Part shown: one piece after another, positions 9,528-19,191 of the stretch | Layout: each line of letters begins with the position of its first letter | How positions within the stretch are numbered: position 1 is the stretch's first letter | NCBI GenBank assembly: GCA_039105265.1 | Contig: JAPFFF010000005.1 | Coordinates: forward strand, 5,255,501 to 5,319,500 | Reading direction: 5' to 3' | Length of the DNA: 64,000 bases | DNA from: Tritrichomonas musculus | Taxonomy: Eukaryota; Parabasalia; Tritrichomonadida; Tritrichomonadidae | Notes under the pieces: model-generated | The model's database searches: none | The model's input: the letters and a program-made list of their open reading frames with translations, nothing else | What the model was told of the DNA's origin: nothing | Made by a program: the position numbers and the translations under genes

Positions 9528-11396
9528 TTACAATTCATCTTCATTACTAACATCATCTGTTTGGGCGAAATGCTCAGCATATATGGGATGCTTTCTTTCT
9601 GTATTTATAGAAACTTTAATATTTGAACTGTTAAATAGAGTACTAACATCATCATTCGTCTTCTTCCCACTTCTATTGATACTTTTCTTTGAGTTTGAAC
9701 TTAACCTAGAAAACGTATTAACTTCTTTTCCCTTGAAACCAGACTTATTTTGCACTTCGTTCAAAAAATTATCATCATTTCTATCGAAGGTTCTATTTTT
9801 GTATCTCATATCTTCATTATCTTCTTGATTAATTCTTATTATTCTTGATTTAACGCTATTTCTTGTTGGCGTTAGTTGCCTTTGATTATTTCCTTGACTA
9901 TTTAACTTACACTCAACATCAAAGTTATCATCTTCTTCTTCATCTTCAATTTGACACCAAACAGAATTATCCTTCATTGATAAATCAATATTTCCAATCG
10001 CTTTATCACGAAGTTTCTTTGTCTCAGGCGATGTTCCTCTTGATGAAGAATTTTCTTTCATTTTTTGTAATTGTGGAGAAAGACGAGGACTATGGAGGGA
10101 ACGATGACTAGTATTTCTTGATGGAGATGAAAAGGCACTATTTGAACTCGAATTAGAAAATGATATTGAACAAGAATCATTGACATTATTATTTGGATTG
10201 TTACTGGTATTACACTCATTTTTGTTTGAATAACTTTTATTATTATTTTTAGAAGTTTGAGGATTGCTACTCACATTATCAAACGGTGCTGAATCAACTG
10301 TTTTTTCTTTTTGTCTTTTGACTATACTATTATTTGATTTTGGTGGATCACCTACATTAAATATGAAAAAATGCTGAAAATTCCGGTTTTCACGGTTTTG
10401 TTGCTCGAATTCATAATCACATTCTCTTACATCACATATTTGATAATTCTCTTTATTTACTATATAATTCTTACGATTTGAATTCCTAGTTAATTTGCCA
10501 TTTTGGCTATCACTATTATATTCATTGGATTCATCAGTTAATTTGTGCTCTGATTCATTTTCAGCATCATTATATCCGTTTTCTTCAAGATACTTATTAA
10601 GTCCATAACATTTATTCTTGAGAGTAATAATTTTTTGATTTGACTGTTCTGCAATTTGCTCTTGCAGACTTTCTTTTGAAGTTCTTCGTGCAGGAAGTTC
10701 AAACGTTTTTGCTTTATTTTGTGAATGAGACGATTTTTTAGATTTCTTTGATGACGACGATACAGAAGGCGGATACTGAAAATTTAAAGAATTAATTGAG
10801 CTATTCTTAGCATCTTGACCTTTGTTTTTGATTTTATTAATCAACTTATCAAGATAATCGATTGATTGCTTATCAACAAATTCTTCACTAACATCAGAAT
10901 TAATTGAATTATCTTCTTCCTCTTCTTCAATAACAACTTCATTATTTTGATTATTATTTTCATTACTATTATTATCATAATCAAAATCATTATATTTTTT
11001 ATCGTTTGAGTGAAAATCATTATTTATTACTTTATCATGTTTCGTAATTTGATATTCCATTGGGCTAGGCGCGGATCTTTTACGCTTTATGGGTGTTTCA
11101 TCCCAATCATTAGTTTTGTTATAATGTTTATAACTTTTGGATATGGTTGGAGTTAAAGAGTCAACTGTAATCGGACGAAGAATCGATGATGTATCCGTAT
11201 CCTTATAATTAGAATCAGAAAGAACAGAATTTGTAGGAGATTGCGATGATGTCGAATTTCTTTTCTTTCTATGTTTTGAAGTTGATGAATTTAAGCAAAT
11301 TGTCTTCAAATCAATTTCAAGAGAAGGATGCTGTAACTTTGATGTTAGAGACACGAAAGAATATGGAATATCATCATTGTTTTTTTTTCTACTCAT
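9528..11396 (-). CDS. Hypothetical protein, Asn/Ser-rich, low complexity
   Basis: A 622-aa protein of unknown function. It is dominated by Asn, Ser, Lys and acidic stretches, with poly-Glu near residue 155 (EEEEED), long Asn/Ser tracts around 370-420, and scattered short basic clusters such as SSSKKSKKSS. No fold, membrane segment or signal peptide is recognisable, and the composition suggests a mostly disordered protein. ATG at 11396 opens the frame (MSRKKNN). The converging kinase gene ends only 94 bp away. Most of the sequence is too low in complexity to be matched by eye; short conserved-looking islands (RNFQHFFIFNVGD near 340, DNSVWCQIEDEEEDD near 475) may be binding motifs. The long intact frame in AT-rich DNA supports a real gene. 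Confidence 0.75.
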   Translation of the reverse strand: MSRKKNNDDIPYSFVSLTSKLQHPSLEIDLKTICLNSSTSKHRKKRNSTSSQSPTNSVLSDSNYKDTDTSSILRPITVDSLTPTISKSYKHYNKTNDWDETPIKRKRSAPSPMEYQITKHDKVINNDFHSNDKKYNDFDYDNNSNENNNQNNEVVIEEEEEDNSINSDVSEEFVDKQSIDYLDKLINKIKNKGQDAKNSSINSLNFQYPPSVSSSSKKSKKSSHSQNKAKTFELPARRTSKESLQEQIAEQSNQKIITLKNKCYGLNKYLEENGYNDAENESEHKLTDESNEYNSDSQNGKLTRNSNRKNYIVNKENYQICDVRECDYEFEQQNRENRNFQHFFIFNVGDPPKSNNSIVKRQKEKTVDSAPFDNVSSNPQTSKNNNKSYSNKNECNTSNNPNNNVNDSCSISFSNSSSNSAFSSPSRNTSHRSLHSPRLSPQLQKMKENSSSRGTSPETKKLRDKAIGNIDLSMKDNSVWCQIEDEEEDDNFDVECKLNSQGNNQRQLTPTRNSVKSRIIRINQEDNEDMRYKNRTFDRNDDNFLNEVQNKSGFKGKEVNTFSRLSSNSKKSINRSGKKTNDDVSTLFNSSNIKVSINTERKHPIYAEHFAQTDDVSNEDEL

Positions 11397-11856
11397 TTTT
11401 TCTTGGAGGTTGAAGGACGTTTATTAAAATTTTCATTTTTTTTTAATTTTGCAAAGAGAACAATACATATATGTTTTGAATAAGCATATGTTATATAATA
11501 TAGTTTGATAAAATTTTGTGCTAAAAAGCTTTACTAAAAGAAGAAAATAATTTGATTTTCAAATATTCAATTCATCACATATTTAAAAGCCTAAAAGTAT
11601 CATTATAAATGGAGCTTTTTTTTTTTTTTTTTGTCCAGCATGATTATTTTTTAATTTGATTTTTCACTATTTTTAATTATTTATTAAAAAACATTTTATT
11701 TTCTATTTTTATGAGGACTATACTATATTTAAAACAACTTATCTTGTTTGTAGAAATAAACCAACCTTTCTTGTTTGATTGATATAAATTTGAATGCTTT
11801 TTTTTCAATTTCAATTTTTTTTTTGAAAGCATTTTCAATTTATTTAAAAAATAAAT

Positions 11857-11895
11857 TAAGTAGCTTTTTGAGGCGAAGCCTCAAAAAGCTACTTA
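11857..11895. repeat. Perfect 18-bp-arm palindrome (hairpin)
   Basis: Arms TAAGTAGCTTTTTGAGGC and GCCTCAAAAAGCTACTTA are perfectly complementary around a 3-base loop (GAA). With a 2-base indel the pairing can be extended outward by about ten more bases. It sits just outside the left end of the inverted-repeat element and shares the core CTTTTTGAG with that element's ends. Confidence 0.8.
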
Positions 11896-11984
11896 AAATT
11901 TATTTTTGATTCTCTTTTTTGCAACTTTTTGAGTATAGCATTTCCACTATAAAAAAATATCTGATATTTATCTTAAGCTTGTAA

Positions 11985-12374
11985 ATTTGGTGAAATAAAC
12001 GTTTTTTGGGTTTTAAAAATCACCAAATGTAACCATATTATTGTCAAATAATTTTTTTTAGTATTTATTATTGTCATAAACCATTGAATTATTTGAAAGA
12101 GGAATTAAATGAGTTTTATCAAAAGTCATATTAATAATCGATAAGATTTTCTCAGTAAAAAAATGTTATTTTTTGAATATTACAAAATAATTGTATGATT
12201 TGTATAATATATCATATAAAATAATAATAAAAAGCTCATTTATATTGACGATGAAAAGCCAAATAACCGATTTCACCAAAAGCCCAGGTCTTGGGCTTTT
12301 GGCGACAGCATTCAATTTTGAATAGTTTACATATATTTTGGAGATCACCAAAACGGTTTTTTTGGCGATGGTGA
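11985..12374. repeat. Cluster of TCACCAAA/TTTGGYGA hairpins
   Basis: Three inverted repeats share the half site TCACCAAA: 11985-12028 (ATTTGGTGA with TCACCAAAT), 12274-12304 (CACCAAAAGCCCA with TGGGCTTTTGGCG) and 12344-12374 (ATCACC with GGTGAT). A further related motif (AATCACCAAGACCAGGTCTT) occurs near 12789. They lie inside the degraded element and may be subterminal binding or structural repeats. Confidence 0.5.
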
Positions 12375-12523
12375 TTTGTAAAGCTTTCAAAATATCATAT
12401 ATAAAATAAAAAAAAAAAATAAGATATAAATATATAATAAAATCAATAAAAGCATTTTTTCAATTGAAAATATTTTTTTTTTTCATTTTTATTTTAAATA
12501 TATACCGATATAAAATGTATTTA

Positions 12524-12656
12524 AAATATTAATAGTATTTTTATTTTTATGAATATATATAGCCGAATAATAAATAATGCATTGAAATAATTCATTGAAA
12601 TATTAATAGTATTTATATTTTTATGAATATATATAGCCGAGTTATTAAATAAATTC
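12524..12656. repeat. Direct duplication of about 58 bp
   Basis: A unit running from TATTAATAGTATTT through ATGAATATATATAGCCGA to TTATTAAAT-like sequence occurs twice, at about 12524-12581 and 12599-12656, with few differences. It is non-coding and lies within the degraded element. Confidence 0.65.
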
Positions 12657-13149
12657 ATTGAATTTATTGAATGTTGATTCGTAAATTGAATTATTATTTA
12701 ATCAAATATCATTTAATCATTTTATTTAATAATTCATAAGAAATAACTTTTTAAAAGATTTATTAAAATCGCCAAAAGACCAGAAAGAATCACCAAGACC
12801 AGGTCTTTTTTTTACATTTGGGTATATTTTACAAGCTTATTTATCTTTTCGAATTATTTAAAAACAAAAAAAAATAATTATAAACTTTTTATATAAAATT
12901 GTATTAAAAAATTGAAAAAAACTAAATTTTTATGCTTTTGAAATTCAGTTTTTATTGAAAGAATGCCGATAAAAAATTATTTCAAAATTTTCAGTTTTTT
13001 TATTCAACAAAGTTAGTGCTTATTTCTGCAACTCTTAGCTAAAGACAATGAAATCAAAGCAAAATCACTCGCTATATAGTCAAAACAATTAATTGTATCG
13101 ATTTTTTAGAGGAGGAGCTTAATATGAATCATTGAATGGAATTTAAGAT

Positions 13150-13255
13150 TGCGTTATTAAAAGGCAAGGACGTTGGAAATCAGAAGAATACATCAGATAT
13201 GTATCAGTTGATGCGGTTGTAGCAGGAACTGATGTTTCAAATGCATTAAAAATTT
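13150..13255 (+). pseudogene. Tyrosine recombinase C-terminal fragment (fossil)
   Basis: A stretch of about 35 codons reads RQGRWKSEEYIRYVS followed by a short tail ending DVSNALKI. The pattern GRW-K/S-S-x-x-Y-x-x-Y is typical of the last helix of eukaryotic tyrosine recombinases (DIRS, Ngaro, Crypton), where the tyrosine is the nucleophile. No other part of the enzyme is recognised nearby, so it is a remnant of a mobile element, not a host gene. Confidence 0.5.
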
Positions 13256-13276
13256 AATTTTTTTTCAGATTTTTTT

Positions 13277-14139
13277 AAAGGTCGTACAACTAAATTGAAT
13301 AAAAAATAAAATTAAATAAATTTATATTTATCTTAATAAATAATTTATTTAATAATTATAATATATAATTTATATATTTTATATCCAATATTATAAAATG
13401 TAATGGTTGAAATAAAGACTTTAATTAAAATTCAATATATATCGATTTCTTATATATATGCATCATTTAAAAAATATAAATGTCATTTGAATGGATATAC
13501 TATGTGTTATACAAATAATATTTTACTTTTTGACGAAATCCTTCAGTAATTGAAATATTAAACTTTTTATATTAATGAAACCAATCAACTAAATCTTCAT
13601 TTTTAGAAAAAACTGACATTTGATTTAGAATGAAATTCAAATATATTAGAAAGTAAATGCATATAAATAAAATTGTATTCGTCATTTGGCTCCTGTAACG
13701 TCCAATTTTTTTAAAATCATCATTTAATAATTCAACAAATTCAATTTTTCTGCATTTTTGGCTAAAAAATGAATTTTTTTTTTTCAATAATAATAACTAT
13801 TTTTATATAACACTTAATGTTTTAAAAGCATATAAAAAGATATCAAAAGAATTAATGATTAGAATAAATTATATAAAAAGTTATCGCTATTCTAAATTTT
13901 TATATAGTGTTATAAAATTCTTATCAAAAATAATTAAAATAAATTGAGATAAAATACTCAAATTTATTTTCTGAAGAAAATTTAATATATACTTATATCC
14001 TTTTAGTTTTTATTTTAATTTGAATTTTGTACGATGCAAATATTTTTAAAACTGATTATTATTATTATAATAAAATATAATTAGTTTAAACAAACCAATC
14101 ATTGAGTTTTACTGTTAAAATTCAGTTGTACGACCTTTA
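13277..14139. repeat. Internal inverted repeat pair inside the degraded element
   Basis: AAAGGTCGTACAACTAAATT (from 13277) is repeated in inverse orientation at about 14119-14139, where the complement reads AAAGGTCGTACAACTGAATT. This brackets about 0.86 kb of non-coding AT-rich DNA. It may be a second nested element or an internal complementary region of the larger one. Confidence 0.55.
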
Positions 14140-14347
14140 TTTTTTTATAAAAATTTTATATTGAAAAAGTTTATTGTTTTTTTTTTTTTTATTATTAATT
14201 CAAAAAGTGATATCAGATATTTTTTTAATAGTGGAAATGCGGAACTCAAAAAGTTGCACCTAGAGAATTTTTTTTTTTTTTTTCAATGAATAAAATTCTG
14301 AATAAAAAATACAAACGGCCATTTATGCATTAAATTTTTCAAATTTA

Positions 14348-17041
14348 ATGAACGATGATGAAATCTTTAGTAATATTGAAAAACTAAGCAAATATTCTAC
14401 ATTTCAAATAAAAAACTTTCCAAAATCAATTAATCAAAAGATATACAATGTTTATATGAAGAATTTAAGACTTTCTCGAGGAACTTTTCACATGGAAATG
14501 CTTATTGCAGCATTAAATTACAATTCAGATAATCCAAATGATACTTTATTCATCGTTCCTCCTATAATGGAATTTTTCAAAGATATTTTTTCTGAACCAC
14601 TTAAAATGATGCAATGTTATCCTGCAATGTTTAACCAAAAGATCGTTAATCTCATTGGACACATATACTTAAAACCTAGTGAATTTGCTAAAATTGTTTT
14701 TAATTTTTTCAAAAATGACTCCTCTCATCTTCTTCTATTTGCATACACTACATTTCCTTCAATATTTGATATGTTTATAGGTGAAGAATTTTGTCAATGC
14801 GCTCTTGAATTTCTTTTAACCATTTTGGATTTAGCAAAAGCAATGGAAACTGAAATAATTGAAAACCTCAAAAAACAAAGAAGTGGTAAATTAGAAAAAA
14901 TCAATTGGAATCAAATAGTACTTACTTTTTTCCCGTCAAAAATATGTGATGCATTTATTTCATCTTTTTTCTGTGGTGCACCAGGTTTTTATGAAACATT
15001 TTGGACTAATTTATCACAAAGATTATTTAAATACAACAAAAAGCCTCCATTTAAACATTTATTTGATGCAACATTAAATTCACTCAACGATGCTCTACCA
15101 TACCTTACAAAATATCATATTGCAGCTATTACTAAATATAGTTCGACTCTACCTCAGCGATGCACAAAGTTTTTTACAGAAAAATTGATTCTTCAACCTT
15201 TTTTGAGAGAATCTGTATCATCGACTTTGTTTTCATCCGCAAATATGAATAATGCATATATAGATTTTTTAAACGAGCTCATGTCTCCAATAAGATTAGC
15301 GTATGCAGAACAGTTATTAAATATGGTAATTATTAACAAAAAATTCTTATCAATAACACCTAAAATGCAACCTTCAAATATTTGGTCACACGGCTTACCT
15401 CTAATTTTAAATGATAATGATATTTTTACGCTATACAAAATGATGCAATACTCAAAAACATTCACATTCACATACACAACAAACGATATCGTTTTTTCTG
15501 AAGATTATCGGCCTATTATCATTGATATTTATCCAAGTTTCTTGAAACAAAAAAAGGTTGATACTGAAATTATGAAAGGACTCTTTGGCCGACATCCTCC
15601 TTCTTTTTCTTTCAAACAGAATAACAATTCTAATAGTAATAATCAAAATTCTAATAACATTAACAATAATCAAAATGCAAAAAATGATATTCATACCAAT
15701 AATACACAAAATGATGGCAACAGCAATAATAATCATGCTGATAGTGAAAATTTACATACAAGTAATAATCCAGATATTAATAATAATGAAACTCAGAATA
15801 ATAATAATAATAATAATAATAATCAAGATTTGAGCCAAACTAATATTAAAGAAAACCAAAATAATAAAATATTTTTAACCCCGAATCGAAACCAGAAAAA
15901 CTTTTCTCAAAAAAACAAAGAAATTGAACAAAATCTATCAATTATTGATGATAGCATTGATAGTCAGACTACAGAAGGCACAATCGTTGTTACAGAAAAT
16001 TTTCCTGAGAATTACATCAGTCGCTGGGGCCATTTGAAAACCTATGTTAACAATAAAATAGGAGCTGACATTGCAACTTTTTATACCAGTCCAACTAGTA
16101 ATTCATTCTTCCGTGATACCCGTTTTAAACGCTATGCTGGTTATCAGATTCTAAACGAGTTCTCCAACAGCTTTGATTCCATTGAACAAACAATTCTCCT
16201 CTATGAACATCATGCATCTCTCAAAGAAATCGGCGATCTCATCTCCCTTCACAATATCACTCTCTATCATCATTTAAGCGTCGACTTTTTCAAGAAGCGT
16301 ATTCATACTCACGTCGATCTTTATCCAACTCTTAGAGAATTTTTCCTCTCAGAGACCAAATCATCGAAACGGTTACTTCTTGTTCAATCACCATCATCAT
16401 CATCATCAAATCTTGTTGTTGAGTCACTTTCGAAAAGTCCAATCAGCACAATTTATCACAAAAACACTGCTTCTGCATCAAGTAAGCGAATTACTTTTCC
16501 AGGAAAAGTTTGTTTTGAAATTTCTTGTGTTGCACTTGATTGCACTCATTTTCACTGTTCTTCGAAGATGAAAGAAGCACAAATTATGTTCATGAAACTT
16601 TTGAATTCTTGGATGGAGAAAGAATGGCCAGAACAAAGTCGCATCTGTCATTTTAACAACAAAATTAAATATGTCTTGGATGCATCGACTCTTCTTGGTC
16701 AGCTAAACAGTGTTGGTCTTGGGAAGAAGCTGAAGATCATTCTAAATTTTCAGAGGAGATTACAGGTGATACTCGGACGTTACTGGGACAAGGATTGGTC
16801 GATCATTTTCAATTATGCTATTTATGCTGCCAGCGCTCCGATTGTTTTTGCTGTTTTCTTGACGCTGCATCATTTCATATTCACAGATAATGACGTAGTG
16901 GCCGGTTGGGGAAAGTCTATTCATAGCACATGGGGACTTTTCTCTGCTGGAATGTGGTACGTCATGAAGAGGAATCCTTCATTCTGCTCATTCTGCTCTA
17001 ATATTGATGAATGCAAACAATTGTTCATGTTGGATAAATGA
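14348..17041 (+). CDS. Hypothetical 897-aa protein with Asn-rich spacer
   Basis: An 897-aa protein not recognised by family. Residues 1-420 look like a folded, mainly helical domain rich in Phe, Leu and aromatic residues. Residues about 425-500 are an Asn-dominated low-complexity spacer written by AAT repeats (15618-15835). Residues about 540-897 form a second folded region with several hydrophobic helices near the C-terminus (IIFNYAIYAASAPIVFAVFL at about 817-836), one of which could be a membrane segment, and a Cys cluster CSFCSN near the end. A Ser run (SSSSSN) lies near 685. The second half has higher GC and more regular codon use than the first. ATG at 14348 lies 7 bases after a TCAAA and starts the only long frame. 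The arrangement suggests a lineage-specific protein; no function is proposed. Confidence 0.78.
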   Translation: MNDDEIFSNIEKLSKYSTFQIKNFPKSINQKIYNVYMKNLRLSRGTFHMEMLIAALNYNSDNPNDTLFIVPPIMEFFKDIFSEPLKMMQCYPAMFNQKIVNLIGHIYLKPSEFAKIVFNFFKNDSSHLLLFAYTTFPSIFDMFIGEEFCQCALEFLLTILDLAKAMETEIIENLKKQRSGKLEKINWNQIVLTFFPSKICDAFISSFFCGAPGFYETFWTNLSQRLFKYNKKPPFKHLFDATLNSLNDALPYLTKYHIAAITKYSSTLPQRCTKFFTEKLILQPFLRESVSSTLFSSANMNNAYIDFLNELMSPIRLAYAEQLLNMVIINKKFLSITPKMQPSNIWSHGLPLILNDNDIFTLYKMMQYSKTFTFTYTTNDIVFSEDYRPIIIDIYPSFLKQKKVDTEIMKGLFGRHPPSFSFKQNNNSNSNNQNSNNINNNQNAKNDIHTNNTQNDGNSNNNHADSENLHTSNNPDINNNETQNNNNNNNNNQDLSQTNIKENQNNKIFLTPNRNQKNFSQKNKEIEQNLSIIDDSIDSQTTEGTIVVTENFPENYISRWGHLKTYVNNKIGADIATFYTSPTSNSFFRDTRFKRYAGYQILNEFSNSFDSIEQTILLYEHHASLKEIGDLISLHNITLYHHLSVDFFKKRIHTHVDLYPTLREFFLSETKSSKRLLLVQSPSSSSSNLVVESLSKSPISTIYHKNTASASSKRITFPGKVCFEISCVALDCTHFHCSSKMKEAQIMFMKLLNSWMEKEWPEQSRICHFNNKIKYVLDASTLLGQLNSVGLGKKLKIILNFQRRLQVILGRYWDKDWSIIFNYAIYAASAPIVFAVFLTLHHFIFTDNDVVAGWGKSIHSTWGLFSAGMWYVMKRNPSFCSFCSNIDECKQLFMLDK

Positions 17042-17441
17042 TTTATTTGTATTTGAATTTATTAATAAATGTTTAAATATATTGTGATTTTTAATTATTT
17101 TCTTTTTTTTGCTAGATCTTAATTATTTTCCCAAATTTAAGAATAATACAATTAGAGTTAAAAAATATTTCCATCCAAATCAGTAATCATTTGCTATAAA
17201 GCTTTATTATTATTATTCTTTTTTTTTCATAAGAAGCTATTAAAATTTTTATGAGATTGATTGTTATTTCATTATTTTTATGTTCTTTGCTATTTTTAAC
17301 TTAATATATAATATTTTGTAAATAATTTATAAAATTGTAATTGATTTTATAAACAAAAAAATGAGATATTCACTCATTTATTTATAAAATTTGAATTTAA
17401 TAGAAATTGTTAAGATTATAGAAAAATTTGAAAACATCAAA
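17042..17441. other. Intergenic spacer
   Basis: About 400 bp of AT-rich DNA with T-runs. A TCATT at 17374-17378 could be the initiator of the next gene, though it lies farther from the ATG than usual. Nothing else is seen. Confidence 0.55.
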
Positions 17442-18819
17442 ATGAGCATGAAATCAATTATTCTTTCATCTTCAGGTTTAAAAAATATAATAGTAGATGA
17501 AGATGCTATTTCAAAGGAAAACAATTTTAAGTTTCTCTTTGGTGAACAAGAAATTAAAATGAATCGAATCTTTGCAGACTTTATTTCACCAAAAGTTTCA
17601 AAACTTCATCAAACAGATCCAACAATTGAATCGATTTATTTTGGTAATAATAATTATCCACAAATGTCCCAAGATCTTTTTACGAAAGAACTTTTAATCA
17701 AATTTGTATTACTTTGTCGAGGGGAATGTATTGAAGTTACCAAAGAAGAAAGTGATCAACTTCGAATAATTTCAAAACTTATTTGCAATAACGAACTTTT
17801 AAATCAAATTGAATCTCTTTATCCACGTGAATTCATACCAGACCAACTGGAAAATTATTTAGAAGAACTACGAAAATATTCAAACATAATTGAATATGAA
17901 CCAGAAATTATCGATTTTATTTCGAGTCACCTTTACGAAATTCAAAGAGAAAAACTAATTTGTCTTCCAAAAAAAAATTCTTTATTGCCTCATCAAGAAT
18001 GACCATCTTCAAATTTCGAGTGAAGATTCACTTTATGATATTATCCAAGAATCCTTCAAAGAAGATAAAGAAAATGAAGAATATAAAGAAGACGATCTTG
18101 ATCTTCTTTCATTTTATGAAGAAATTGAATTTTCATTATTAAGTGAAAACAAATTTTCAGAATTCATCTCTATATTTGATATCAATGATCTTAGTCAAAA
18201 ACTATGGCATAAACTTTGCTCATGCTTTTACATCAACATTAAAAATTCGAACAAACAACATAACAAACGATACCTTCATCCAGATGAAGCGAAGGACACA
18301 TTAATCAAATATGACGGGAACAGTTTGAATGGTATCATTCATTATCTTACACAAGCAAGTGGAGGGAACGTGAGTGGCAATGGAACAGTCGATATCTCAT
18401 CTTCATCAGTGAATGAACCATATGTACCCAAAAATGCTGTTGATTTTGAGAGTGAAAATGTTCATAATTATTTCCAGTCAATCGATCAAAGCAATTCATG
18501 GCTTCAATATGATTTCAAAAAACGGAAAGTCTGTCCAACTCATTATTCAATCAGAACAAGAAAAATTTATAATAACAATCATCCGAAAACATGGGTTATT
18601 GAAGGATCAAACACAGGGAAAAACAACGAGTGGGAAATATTGGACACAAAGAGTGGTATCACATCTCTTCTTGGCTTAAATAGAACTCAAACATTTGATA
18701 TCAAATCAAACACGAATCAATTCTATCGTTTTCTAAGAATTCGACAAACAGGAAAAAATTCAATAAATTGTGATTACTTAACGATAGATTCACTTGAGTA
18801 TTTTGGATATCTAAAATAA
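17442..18819 (+). CDS. BTB-like/F5-8 type C (discoidin-like) protein, frame shifted at an A9 run
   Basis: A gene of about 458 codons read in two frames. Codons from ATG 17442 (MSMKSIILSSSG) run to about 17975. The same protein then continues in the next frame (starting ILYCLIKNDHLQISSEDSLY) to the stop at 18819. The switch lies at a run of nine A (17969-17977); eight A would keep one frame throughout. The N-terminal half resembles the BTB-like and BACK-like region of a large trichomonad family. The C-terminal 160 residues (from about SLNGIIHYLTQASGGN) match the F5/8 type C fold: WLQYDF, the HYSIRTR and WVIEGSN strands, and YRFLRIRQTG are the usual landmarks. That fold binds sugars or lipids. 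The frame break may be a real mutation or an error at the homopolymer; the rest shows no other decay. Function in the cell is unknown. Confidence 0.75.
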
Positions 18820-19191
18820 TACAATAAACTTTTTGTATGCATATAAAAAGTCTTTGTTTTCCTATTCAATACTGATTTTAACTATTAAATGCTAAAATAT
18901 ATCAATTTAGGAAGCCAAATAAGCCATTTTTTTGTAAAAAATATTAATCAATTAATGATTTCAATTTTGAATATTTTCAATTATTTCGCGTTCAACATAT
19001 TCTTTATATGACAGAAATGAAGAAATCAATAAAAAATTCAAAGAATTTATAATCATTTCTGAAAAACAAAATTTTAACGATTATTTTCTTCTGAAAAAGT
19101 TGTATATAAAGAATTCCTCTATTTTAAATATATAATATATTTTTTATTAGTAAATAAATAAACAAACAAAAATAAAAATACAAATAAATTC
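18820..19191. other. Convergent intergenic spacer
   Basis: About 370 bp between the 3' ends of two convergent genes. It is AT-rich with no coding signal or repeat worth naming. Confidence 0.55.

Larger units (their letters stand above)
11920..14256. mobile_element. Degraded element with about 50-bp terminal inverted repeats and a tyrosine-recombinase fragment
   Basis: The left end (TGCAACTTTTTGAG from 11920, then CATTTCCACTAT and AAAATATCTGATAT) is matched in inverse orientation by 14205-14256. About 45 of 50 positions agree, apart from a divergent 5-base block and one indel. A shared ATTCTCT just outside suggests the ends may lie a few bases further out. Inside is a short fragment near 13150-13255 that reads like the C-terminus of a tyrosine recombinase (KRQGRWKSEEYIRYV). 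Candidates are a DIRS-like or Crypton-like element. It is old, strongly degraded and has no intact gene. A clear target duplication was not found. Confidence 0.6.

Noticed and set aside
9583-10111. Plus-strand frames opposite the Asn/Ser-rich gene
   Set aside because: Phe/Leu/Ser-rich antisense shadows of the low-complexity coding sequence.
12166-12390. Minus-strand frame of 74 codons near the left end of the degraded element
   Set aside because: AT-rich, no protein-like composition or conserved motif, and it overlaps the hairpin cluster.
13572-13787. Minus-strand frame of about 71 codons between the internal inverted repeats
   Set aside because: No ATG at the claimed start (TTG), strongly Ile/Phe/Asn-biased composition. 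It could be element debris but cannot be supported as a gene.
17391-17441. Earlier start for the BTB-like/F5-8C gene at 17391
   Set aside because: The codon there is TTG; the first ATG in frame is 17442, which also gives a normal family N-terminus.
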